From NCBI RefSeq assembly GCF_964340395.1, contig NC_135551.1, forward strand, positions 3,941,963 to 3,976,962: a stretch of 35,000 nucleotides of DNA. Reading direction: 5' to 3'. Within the stretch, counting starts at the first letter, position 1; the number at the start of each line of letters is the position of its first letter. Positions 20,043 through 29,769 of this stretch are shown in pieces. The translations under genes were made by a program, and so were the position numbers. A model generated the notes under the pieces. That model was given only the letters and a program-made list of their open reading frames with translations, made no database searches and had not been told where the DNA came from. Origin of the DNA: Glandiceps talaboti (taxonomy: Eukaryota; Hemichordata; Enteropneusta; Spengelidae).

Positions 20043-20287
20043 ATTATAGTTATCACCTATGAAGGGAAGGTTGGATGATCTCTATCACCATTGATTTCAT
20101 TATTATATAGTCATCACCTACCAAGGGAAGGTAGGGTGATATCTATCACCATTGATTTCATTTATTATATAGTCATCACCTACCAAGGGAAGGTTGGGTG
20201 ATATCTATCACCATTGATTTCATTTATTATATAGTCATCACCTACGATGGGAAGGTTGGGTGATATCTATCACCACCGATTTCATTG
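20043..20287. repeat. 61-62-bp tandem repeat, four units, palindromic core
   Basis: Four units of 'attatatagtcatcacctac..gggaaggttgggtgatatctatcaccattgatttcat'. Each holds a hairpin-forming palindrome GGTGATA-TC-TATCACC (perfect in units 2 to 4). Copies differ at a few positions. Confidence 0.9.
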
Positions 20288-20944
20288 ATATCAATTACTC
20301 TGACATAGTAAATGAATAAAAACAAGAATGCACTTTTATTATCTGCTTGAGCTATTAATTATGCAAATGATTAGTTGATATTACAAATTGTGTAAAGTAT
20401 TTTATTATTACTCTATGTGGCACATATCATGATCATCATTAATGTATATACCAAATTTGAAGGCATTTGAAGCTTACGTTATTCTAAGTATGTTACTTAT
20501 TCTTAATTATCTAAGATAATCGTTAAATATGCAAATGATTTTTAATACCAAAGTCACAACAATTAACAAGTTTTACTAGGACTCGTGTAATAATTATTAT
20601 CAATGTATATGTTTTAGGTTATATGAAATTTGAGAAATGGCATTCTTAAGACATCGAAAATCATTAATTATGTAAGAAAACAGGTTTTAAAATGACATGC
20701 ATAGTTTAGAGAAAAGACAAATCAGGTTTGAATTCGATCAGTTATAAATAGCTTTATCTGACCAGTATCTTATTAGCGACAGAATAAGATATAAAGTGAC
20801 AATAATAGTGGCATTAGGAAATACCATTAAACGACATAAAATGTAAACACAACTTAAACAAGCAAACAAACAAACAAACAAACAAACAAACCTTCAAATG
20901 AAGAAATTAGTTGTTGTCCCAATTCGGTGTCAACGACAAATGTA
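20288..20944. other. Intergenic AT-rich DNA upstream of receptor A
   Basis: No coding signal. It contains a (CAAA)n run at about 20863-20891 and ends in the promoter module of receptor A. Confidence 0.6.
20863..20891. repeat. (CAAA)n microsatellite
   Basis: Seven uninterrupted CAAA units. Confidence 0.9.
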
Positions 20945-21050
20945 TGCGCATGCTCATTTACTCGGCCTGTACCACTGAGTTGACCTTATCGACAATAAAG
21001 TTCGTTCATGAATACGCAAAACTTATTAAATACCTGACTCACGGAAGTAA
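20945..21050 (+). promoter_or_regulatory. Shared promoter module of receptor A (TGCGCATGC ... CACGGAAGTAA)
   Basis: TGCGCATGC at 20945-20953 resembles an NRF1 half-site palindrome; CACGGAAGTAA at 21040-21050 has an ETS-type GGAA core. Both motifs, in the same order and orientation, precede receptors C and E, while surrounding sequence has diverged. A conserved 'caatatttcaag'/'aacatttcaaga' block lies just before the ATG. Confidence 0.55.
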
Positions 21051-21132
21051 TTTTTTTTGTCTACAAGAAAGATTGCTTGGAAACTATCAATAGTCGATCA
21101 TTTCTTATCATTACAATATTTCAAGGTAAATA

Positions 21133-21993
21133 ATGTACTACTGTAAGATTCAAACTCTTGTACACGTTGTACTGCAGCATTTGTGTTTACATTGTTGGAC
21201 GGATTATGGAGTAACAGTACTTGTATCAGCAACGCCTAGTTTTGTAAGTCAACCGAGTAATGTGGACACTGTATTCGTACATGGAGATTCACTGAAGGTG
21301 ACAATAGTATTGAACTGTAAAGCAAGTGACGTCAACTCTGACCAGAAAATCGTTTGGATGAAAAATGATGTTGAAATTAGTGACGATTACACACTGAGAT
21401 CAGGGTTAGACTATTGGGTGGATTATGATAGATATACAATTCATGGTAATTCTGAAACTGCTAATAACGAATACAATCTCAACATCAATGACGTAGGCAT
21501 CGATACAGCTATGTTTGACAGTGGACGATACAAGTGTAAAGTTGTGTGGAAGAAGGGAGGAATTTCAGTACTTGATTCAAGAACAGCTATAGTATCAATA
21601 TATGTTGTACCACGACACATGTTTCCACTCTGTTTAGTCAACAACATGACTTCGTCTTCTACCACTACTGTCACTGAAGGTGAGTTAGTAACTTTGACCT
21701 GTCAGTCTGATCGTGGTTATCCTGATGTTACCATGGAGTGGTCGAGAAATGATTCCAGTCAAACACTTACAACTTCAGTCCAAGATAGCAGTGATCTTGT
21801 CATACGTGAATACCAATGGATTCCAAGTCTAAGTGATAATGAGGTGTATTTCACGTGTACAATTCAACAGCCTAGATTTACATCAGGTCAAACAAGAACA
21901 CGTACTACATGTACAGTTGGTCCATTTGTCATTAACCCAATTCCAACAACACTGTATTCTACACATTTGCAAACTAAACTGCTTATAGGTAAC

Positions 21994-22040
<47 letters not shown>

Positions 22041-22824
22041 AAAGACGAGATATACCACTCAACCAACAATTACAACAATGAATCTGTCAGAGAAAATAGA
22101 AGGAGACAGTGACCAAATCGTTGTGTTGGCTGCTAGTGGAACTGTTGGTGGTCTAGTTCTGATTGGAATATTAGCTGTGGTAGCATTGTGCATCATTAGA
22201 CAAGTGGGTCATAAAAACAGACATCACAGAAACAGTGAAGGTGAGGAGGTTGTTGACAATGTGTATACCGATGAAAATAACACACCTAATGACAGTGGTT
22301 TGGAAGTAAATCCCTATGACAACGTAGCCATGGAGGACAACCTTGGAGAGCGTGATACAAGTGGACGTGATGGCAATAGACCGTGTGATTCTCAGAATCG
22401 GTCACTCTATGCTCCAACACCTGCTTTAAATTTAGATCAGTACCTTGATAGTACAAAACCGGTTTATTCTATGCCAGATAAGACAAAGAAACAATCAAAA
22501 TATGTTTGCACACAGCCGAATGAAATATCTAAAGAGGAAGAAGAAATGAATGCCGAGTCCACAGCTGAGTCTCCATACCCGGACTGTAACACACCGAACT
22601 CTGGGTCATCTGCACGTTCCAATACATATGATGACGTAACAACGATGGATGAAAATAATTCTGAAGATCAAACTGACAGCAAAGTTGAAAATGAAAATAA
22701 GACTAAAAACGTAGAAGGATTAACATATGCTGAATTGAATTTAACTGACATGTCAAAGATTGATCGTAAATCAAAGAGTAAACCAGACAATGGAACGACG
22801 GTGTATGCAGAAATAAATATGTGA
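21133..22824 (+). CDS. Receptor A: two-Ig-domain type I receptor with tandem ITIM tail
   Basis: 563 aa from an ATG in one uninterrupted exon. The N-terminus (about 1-33) is moderately hydrophobic but a poorer signal peptide than in receptor C. Ig1 about 36-158: C62, W75, and DSGRYKC with C135. Ig2 about 162-270: C190, W203, YFTC C242, plus an extra C167/C260 pair. Thr-rich stalk with 15 consecutive Thr (288-302). TM about 329-355. The cytoplasmic tail of about 200 residues has ten tyrosines. LTYAEL (Y532) is a canonical ITIM and TVYAEI (Y558) a near-canonical one, 26 residues apart, a spacing suited to tandem-SH2 phosphatases of the SHP type; also NPYDNV and NTYDDV. Likely an inhibitory cell-surface receptor. 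Lack of introns between Ig domains is unusual for this class. No named orthologue is recognised. Confidence 0.93.
21994..22038 (+). repeat. (ACA)15 coding microsatellite in the receptor A stalk
   Basis: Fifteen ACA codons in a row encode poly-Thr. Pure repeat in coding frame, so slippage would change stalk length without shifting frame. Confidence 0.95.
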
Positions 22825-22954
22825 ACTGTGAGAACATAAGGTAATGTAGTATCAGTACCAGCGATCGTCTAGACAATGCAACGACGGTGTATATGATGAA
22901 ATTAATATGTGAACTCTGACAACACAGTGAAAATTAGAATTAGTACCAGCGATC
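22786..22954 (+). repeat. Tandem duplication of the ITIM-coding 3' end of receptor A
   Basis: 'gacaatggaacgacggtgta' at 22786 recurs as 'gacaatgcaacgacggtgta' at 22872 (86-bp offset), and both copies end in 'agtaccagcgatc'. The second copy lies after the stop and has a 2-bp insertion beside its Tyr codon, so it is an untranslated relic of the last ITIM and stop. Confidence 0.85.
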
Positions 22955-23391
22955 TTCCATTATATTACACATCATATCACCTTATTACTCGGCAAATGTG
23001 AACATTACTTTATTATACGTTAAAATAATCACATCATATCATACTTGGCCGAAACTATAACTTGGTCAATATTTATTCATAATTAACATGTCAAAATATA
23101 ACATTACAGACTCTAACTTTTACATTTCCTGGGCAGTACTTTAGTATTGAAGGAACAAGACACTTTGTACATATTATATGAAAATGATTTCAATATTTTA
23201 CTGTATTAAGTCATTGGTAGTTGTTTTCAATTTGTTGAAGATTGTTCAATGGCAAAATTTTATGAAGGCAAAAATGTTTACGATACTACGACAGCGACGT
23301 TTTGGGTATAGTGGCCATTGGGGCGCATAGAAGTACCCTTAAAGCTATATCACATATTAGTAACACATCGTTACTTATATCTGTGGCTAAA

Positions 23392-23625
23392 TTACAATGA
23401 GTAACACTGAAGTAAAACACTATGTGCTACACTCATTTATAGCATTTATATCAAGTATAAAAGTATACTGTTTCAATTGGTTTATTTACAAGCCTAGCAT
23501 GTGGCCTTTCTAATGTGGTCAATTAGCAAATGAAACAGACTGGTATACTTTTACACTTGATATGGATGTTATAAACGACTGTGGTACATACAGAAAACGC
23601 TTTACTTTGGTGTTATGGGTTGTAA
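23392..23625. repeat. Imperfect inverted repeat (foldback element)
   Basis: Left arm 23392-23476 is closely matched by the reverse complement of the right arm 23531-23625 (for example 'gtatactgtttca' against 'tgaaacagactggtatac', 'atatcaagt' against 'acttgatat'). The spacer is 54 nt. Arms differ by scattered substitutions and a 4-nt indel. It looks like a small MITE or foldback repeat, with no ORF. Confidence 0.7.
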
Positions 23626-24239
23626 TAATAAATCAAACTGATAAATATATACATGTTTGTTTTTATTTAAAGTGAACATAATTACAACCAATTGCTTTCA
23701 TTGAAACGAATTTATTGTCTGCTTATTTGCATAATTACATGTCCTACGCTCGACACAGTTAAAGAAATAAACTAAAGACAAACTTGTTCTAAACGAAAAT
23801 AATGCATTTAGATGAGTGATTTTTTGAAGGCAGAGAACAAAACAAACAACACGAGAATACAATAGTTATCACATCCATGAATCTTCAGTTGTCTTTGCTT
23901 GTTGTAGCAGCACTCGTACAACATGGACACAGCGCGGACAGTTGTACACCTCAGTTGAAGTTAATCCTCTAAACGGTGAGTATTAGTGAGCAGTGTCGCA
24001 TATTGCGGTATCACAATGTCCATTCCGGTTGATTGCATCCAGATACCTTAGCAGGCTGCTTCGCTTCGCCATCCTTCAATTGTGATAGGATAGTTTGTTG
24101 ACAGTCGAGTAATATGGTAATAACTGACCTTGCCCATCTTGGCTACCTGTCAGTGATAAATTGTGTGTTAGCTAGGGACTGGAATACAAGATAATATAAC
24201 TGAGCTAAAGGCGAAAGACGGGGGGGGGGGGGGAAGGGC

Positions 24240-24370
24240 TACTACCCTTATTTGAGTATATGTATATGTGCCGCCCTTTGGGGTGTGTTTTCTAGCCTTT
24301 TGGTCGAAAATGGGGTCTGTTTTTTTCGAGCTGAAGAGTCTAAAACGGGGTCCACTTTGCACTATTTATT
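24240..24370. repeat. GC-rich dispersed-repeat fragment (left)
   Basis: 'gtgccgccctttggggtgtg' plus 'aaaatggggtctg' and 'aaaacggggtccac' phrases stand out from the AT-rich flank and resemble the fragment near 26150-26250 ('taaaatgggtctagaatggg', 'ccgccccgggg'). Probably parts of one interspersed repeat family; identity unknown. Confidence 0.4.
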
Positions 24371-26149
24371 ATTTGGCTTGGTCTAAAATGTGTTCCAACG
24401 TCCTTTACCAAATCATAACTGCCATTAATTGCCCCAAAGTGTTGTTACATGACTTTAGCAACTCGTCTGGAAGAAAACTTGTATGGTTTCCCTTGTTGCG
24501 ATATCACTTAATTTAATGCAACAAGCCTATTTAATATTCATTAGAAGAATTTTGTAACGAATCATGGTATTCGAAGTATACAGTTTAGGAAACCAACAAA
24601 TCAAATATCGCGATGTGTTAATGATATTAAATATGATTGGACAATATTGACGTCGGCAATCAAGGTCGTGACCCCAGCACATGGTTATGAAAGAAAGCCT
24701 GCAACTAGATACTTAGCCACGTCCGGACCAATTTCTCAGGGTTTGTTTTGAAGTTAGAGACGTTATTTCTGTACAACTTGAAGAATTTTACAATATATCT
24801 GATTGATAAATATGGATTACATCAACACGTGGATAAATTTAACCCGACACGAATGTGCGCTGTGCTCTCCCGATTCCATACGTACATTGTACATACACTG
24901 CTTCAACTTTAATCGGCGGAACTATCCTAGTATAAGCTTACTGCCGCGGCCGCGGTGACTGCACAAAACTTGACAACACTACCCCTCTACCGATATATAA
25001 TAATCACCTGTATACCGTGATAAAAACAAGCAATAATTCGAGTCCCCAACAAGTCGATGAGACCTCAGTACTTCTGTTCATTCCGATCCAAATGCGAGTA
25101 TCTTAGGTTTTATATGGGTTTCAGACTCGGACTAGAGTATTACGTCCTAGACAATAATAGATGTAAACTTGTGTTCACAAGCCAAACATGTGACAATACA
25201 AGACCACAACGAAAACTGTGAAAAATTTACAGGTCACTCTCATTTTATATATGGACAACAAAATTAGGTCGGTCACAGTTCCATTTACATGACGCAATGA
25301 CTCGGAGCGTGCTTCCTTATGCTCCGAGCAACTTGAATCGAATCAATTAGTGTATTATGGGACCAACAAATATATTGTGGCACATGTCCCGATACACCTT
25401 CTTGAAGTTTCCCATTGGTATTCTAATAGCTAGTATATTTATTCGAGATGAAATATGTTTACGTTGTTGTTAAATGCACTGTTCAAAAGGCGACGCGAGT
25501 ACGATTGGGCTAAAATATGCCGTCCTTGGCCCGGGGATGCCGTCAAAACGTCACGACGGTATCGTAATGCTTCTTATCGGCAAATAATAAAAAATCAGAT
25601 AAATAAAAGTCAATGAATGTGAAACACACGACATTACAAGTGTTTATATATAATTAGTCGAGCCGTTTTGATTTATTTTGCCATAATATGGGGAGATAAT
25701 ATTTTAGCATTTATACCCACAGACACTGCCAATTAGTGAGAAAATGTGAGTAAATATCGGTAAATGTTGGTTAATAAGACATGTAGAGTGTAGTTTTTGT
25801 TTACTGATGTCTGTTACAACCACTAGCAATGTATTTTTTCACAATGCTGTTGAGTTTTATTCACCTAGTGACTACGCTCGTCATAGTCTTAGTGCTAACG
25901 TATACCCCTTATGACGTCATAAAATCCCGTGGTCTAGGTGGGACCGGAAATACCCGAAAACTCTCGAAGTAAATCCGAAGGGAAGTGACTGAAAAAGGGT
26001 CATTTTAAGGTGTTTGCAGACACTTTTGAAAAGTTTTAAAACCAGAATGCATTTCACAAACATGTCGTCTAGCAAATTAGCGATAGTGAATGTGAGCATT
26101 TTGAATCACCTTTAAGGAAAATGTATAACTTTCATCTTTTAGAAACCTG

Positions 26150-26250
26150 TAATGGTCTAAAATGGGTCTAGAATGGGGCTTGGGGTTTCCAGCACTCGCT
26201 ACACATCCCTACCAAAGCTGGTTACTGGTACCGCCCCGGGGAAAGACAAT
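26150..26250. repeat. GC-rich dispersed-repeat fragment (right)
   Basis: Carries the same type of 'aaaatggggtct' and 'ccgccccgggg' phrases as 24240-24370. The two may be ends of one element with about 1.8 kb between. Confidence 0.35.
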
Positions 26251-27337
26251 TGATTGGCCAAAAGAGATTGAACCTGTGTTGAATGTGCATTATATGTTTA
26301 AGCTGAGATATTTGTACAAGATAATAGTTGGATATACGTCTACACCAGTCTTGATAATATCATATAACATGTTTGTAGAATGACATGGAATCACTTTTAT
26401 ATTGTGGTAAACAATATCATATTCACTTTGTTGGTGTATAAAATACACAACTTCTGCATTTGGCCTGTAAAGAATATATGATTCATGGGTAATTAATTAC
26501 ATCAATTACAATATCAGTTATAAATACCATCATCTCTGATGGCGAAATATGTAGTGATGGTACCAATGTGTATATTTAGTGAAACATCTAGTCGACGACG
26601 TTACTTTTTGACCAAATACAGCTTTATCTTCTTCAGATTTCACCACTATGCTGAAAGATTGAAAATGTTAAAATATATACAATGTTGACAACACAACATC
26701 GATACTAATACCTTCAATTCCAATTAATTGTTATATACTGGATATTTAAATTTCTAGAAATTCAAACGTGTATTGAATTTCGTCTTATACATAAAATCAA
26801 TTTCAACATAAAATAATTGTCAATATGTACAGTAACTTGTTCAATGTCACCAACATCTGATGATGAATTTGTAGGACCACAGTAATGTTTTGACTTCCAG
26901 TTAAACTGGATAATTGTACTCTTTCATTATAAAATGACAGGAAATAGAAATACTTGACATTGAATTTTGTCTTTCTAATTCACACTTCAAATTGTCAGGT
27001 ATTTGTATTGTTAAAGAATACTGCCTCTTGGTGGCGCTGTTGCCGAAACACAATTTGTAATAGCAGAGTACGGTAACAATCACGGGTACCAATTTGACGG
27101 AACTTGCATATTAAGTAAGAAAATTGAAAATGCTACATCCTATTTGTTCACTTCAAATGTCATTTACACGCTACTCTACATGACAGACAATTTTACAATA
27201 ATGATGGTTGTTAGTGTACCTTGTTTTCAAGTTAAATATATTTGTTCTTACTTTATACAATGTCGTCAATTAGCATTCTGAGCCAGTATACAATTGCACC
27301 ACTGTACAATAACGTATTCCTTCTTTGTGACCCAGGT

Positions 27338-27348
27338 CAAGGAAGTAA
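27338..27348 (+). promoter_or_regulatory. Decayed ETS-type site upstream of psi-B
   Basis: CAAGGAAGTAA, one mismatch from the CACGGAAGTAA of receptors A, C and E, at a similar distance (about 100 bp) before the coding homology. I did not find the TGCGCATGC partner here. Confidence 0.4.
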
Positions 27349-27440
27349 AGTTCGTTCTATATGAAAAATGGAGTAACCGTCTTACATAGAAATCAGGTAA
27401 TATAGTTCACAAGTGAAGATTTAAAAAAAGTTATTATAAT

Positions 27441-28466
27441 GTGTGTGTTGAGTTGTTTTGTTTATTGGTAACATGGTATCCTGGGACTGTTGCTGGACTG
27501 ACAACTCAACCACCATTGCCAAATTTTGTGAATGAACCAAGTAGTGGGACCCAAGTATTCGGGTATAGTGAAACACGAATGGTATCATTATCATTACATT
27601 GTACATGTAACGTTAGCAACATAAAATGGTAATCAAAATGTATATTGGCTAAAGAATGATGTGGTCATAAGTGACGATATCAATGTCCGCCGATACATTG
27701 ATTATTTGGTGGACGACAGATATATACTTCTACAAATTGTCAATGGAGAATATAAAATTTTAATTCATGACGTCAGTTTTGAAACAGCAATGTTTGACGA
27801 TTGAAGGTGATTATTAGTAACTTCTTGTTAAACACTTACAACGTCAGTCCAAGATAGCAGTGATCTTGTAATACGTGAATATCAATGGATTCCAGGTCCA
27901 AGTGATAGTGAGGTGTATTTCACGTGTACAATTCAACATCTTGAATTTACATCAGGAGGTTATACAAGAACACGGACAGCATGTTCAGTGGGTCCATTTA
28001 GCATTAACCAGGCTCCAACGACATAACATGCTCAAAATGACATCGTTAGAAACACAGCAAAACACACCGCCAATCCAAAGACAACAAATACGCGAACTAC
28101 GAAGGTGGCTAGACAAACTATGACGTATAGACAGGACTCATAGTCACGAGTTCCTTCTATTCCTGCTCTGTTGGGTTCTTTTTTCGGTAGATTTCTTCTC
28201 TGTCTATTGTTATCAGTAGGGTTGGCTGCTATGATTTTCATCTTACGGAGACAATGTAGATTAGAGGAAGGAGACGAAAATGATGACTACGAAGTGAAAA
28301 TTGGATCGAGCCTTACGTCTGATATAGAATTAGGAAGTATAGATGAGAAGACAGGCGAAATTTATGAAAATGTTAATGTAGCCAGAGAAGATAATTATCA
28401 GAGCTTGGTTGGCAATTAACAAATTTAAAGTAATGACTTGTATACTTGTACTTCCGTACAGAAATG
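27441..28466 (+). pseudogene. psi-B: decayed Ig receptor of the receptor C type
   Basis: Homology to receptor C starts in the signal peptide (ttgttttgtttattggtaacatgg) and runs to its last codons. Breaks seen: in-frame stop TAA at 27630-27632 beside a small insertion; a deletion of about 155 bp removing the end of Ig1 and start of Ig2 near 27796; a further loss of about 70 bp in Ig2 near 27822; stop codons in the stalk (about 28023); and a frameshift before the tail's last Tyr motif. The ATG region is also lost. The TM (LLGSFFGRFLLCLLLS) and tail motifs (DYEVKIG, IYENVNV, NYQSLVGN) survive as an 82-codon open piece (28171-28419). Not expected to give a receptor. Confidence 0.9.
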
Positions 28467-28588
28467 AAGAAATGTTAAGTACGTCGTAACTCGAGGAGTA
28501 TATAGTCTATGGATGTTTCTGGATTCCCCTAACATTTGGTGTATATATATGTTTAGCAATGTCTTGATTTGCTATACGTATTTTGGAA

Positions 28589-28671
28589 ATAGAATAGAAT
28601 AGAATAGAATAGAATAGAATAGAATAGAATAGAATAGAATAGAATAGAATGGAATAGAATAGAATAGAATA
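28589..28671. repeat. (AGAAT)n pentanucleotide microsatellite
   Basis: About 16 tandem AGAAT units with one G substitution. Confidence 0.95.
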
Positions 28672-28753
28672 TTGGTGATGGACCATTTTATTCAGCGCAG
28701 ATTAAATCAGCTATCAGTATTTTACACCAAACTATTTACGTCATTTATCACTC

Positions 28754-28850
28754 ATTAAAGAAGAGCTTTGTTTTGTCTAGTACTGGTCAATTTCTCTTTG
28801 AGGTTTGTTTCTCCTATATGCTATGATGGGAACTGTCGGCAATTTCTGGC
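28754..28850 (+). terminator. Conserved 3'-end cassette (ATTAAA plus U/GU-rich element) after psi-B
   Basis: ATTAAA followed by 'gctttgttttgtctag' and 'ctatgatgggaactgtcgg'. The same block, with AATAAA, follows receptor C at 31317-31410, suggesting it is the ancestral gene's poly(A) region. Confidence 0.55.
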
Positions 28851-29027
28851 CTGGAGAAATTATTATCCATGCATCACAGCAAAACACTGTTTGTTCTGCA
28901 TTGTTCATGCTAGATTGAACTCACGAAGTTATTCATATAATTGTTTAAAATGTGTTGTTTATTTTAAATATAGAAAACTAGATTGCACTATATCGATTTA
29001 ATATGCCGTGTGTATCTTTAATTTGTT

Positions 29028-29769
29028 ATGACAAATAAAATAGATTGATAAACTCTGATTGAGTGTTCTTTATGTCGAAAGATATGAAAGTGATACAGAC
29101 ACACTACTACAATTACTTGTTTAGCACTGGAGTAAATTCTGACGATTTACCATGGAACTAGAACTAGTACTCTTTAATTGTTCTCTTGTTTCATGAAATA
29201 GAGGTTCATAAAGCAAACTCTATTCTATACAACAAATGTGTGTTTGTGAGGCATGCGATTTGTTGTAAAACAATCTTAATAATTTACTTTTGTAATTGTT
29301 CAAGTATATTGTCTGCCTACGTCATATCGGTCGTTATTGGTGGTATCATATCATTGTAGTGTTCTATTTTTGTCGATAATGTTTGAATTTATTATCATAT
29401 CAGATTCAAAATCACAGCATGGTGATAGGAACATTAACTCACTCACAATTCCTCGAACCCTGAGGCTCTCTATCAGAATGGCATGCATAGTACAAATACA
29501 AATGCAAAGTGTTACTCTTTCAATCGGTATAAACTTAAGACGCTGATTATAATCACCAATTTGATGCGCATGCTTAGTACGTACCCTCTCATCTCTTACC
29601 ATTCATTTTAGGTGACCAGTTGCACAATGCAATATATTCATTCCTATGGTATTGTTAAACTAAGTAGTTGACCCGATCACGGAAGTAATTTTGTCCGTAT
29701 GAAGAAAGGAGAGACTACACCTCATTGAAAATAGTCGATACTTTTGATGTGTGAACATTTCAAGAAGTT
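29028..29769 (+). repeat. Duplicated upstream flank of receptor C
   Basis: Aligns with 33033-33790 before receptor E, with interruptions ('aaactctgatt', 'acactggagtaa', 'cttaattgttctct' type anchors, then nearly continuous identity over the last 110 bp). It shows that receptors C and E arose by duplication of a segment including the promoter. Confidence 0.8.
29565..29688 (+). promoter_or_regulatory. Shared promoter module of receptor C
   Basis: TGCGCATGC at 29565-29573 and CACGGAAGTAA at 29678-29688, 205 and 92 bp before the first ATG. Same order as in receptors A and E. Confidence 0.55.

Larger units (their letters stand above)
22955..27337. other. Intergenic stretch, no confident gene
   Basis: About 4.4 kb of AT-rich DNA. 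Seen: AATAAA at 23627-23632, an inverted-repeat element (23392-23625), a signal-peptide-like mini-ORF (23877), a 14-G run (24220-24233), GC-rich repeat fragments near 24240-24370 and 26150-26250, a 12-bp palindrome CCGCGGCCGCGG (24944-24955), an 8-bp hairpin CTCGGAGC/GCTCCGAG (25301-25328) and TGACGTCA (25912-25919). No Ig-type or other known coding region was found. Confidence 0.5.
28467..29564. other. Intergenic block between psi-B and receptor C, partly duplicated elsewhere
   Basis: Contains an (AGAAT)n repeat (28589-28671), a 3'-end cassette at about 28754-28850 also found after receptor C (31317-31410), and from 29028 onward a flank also found before receptor E (from about 33033). No gene seen. 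Confidence 0.65.

Noticed and set aside
25912-25919. TGACGTCA (full CRE palindrome)
   Set aside because: A single 8-bp match in several kilobases of intergenic DNA, with no nearby start or gene to support a role.
28171-28419. 82-codon TM-plus-tail frame as a separate small gene
   Set aside because: It is the surviving 3' part of psi-B, in line with its other decayed domains.
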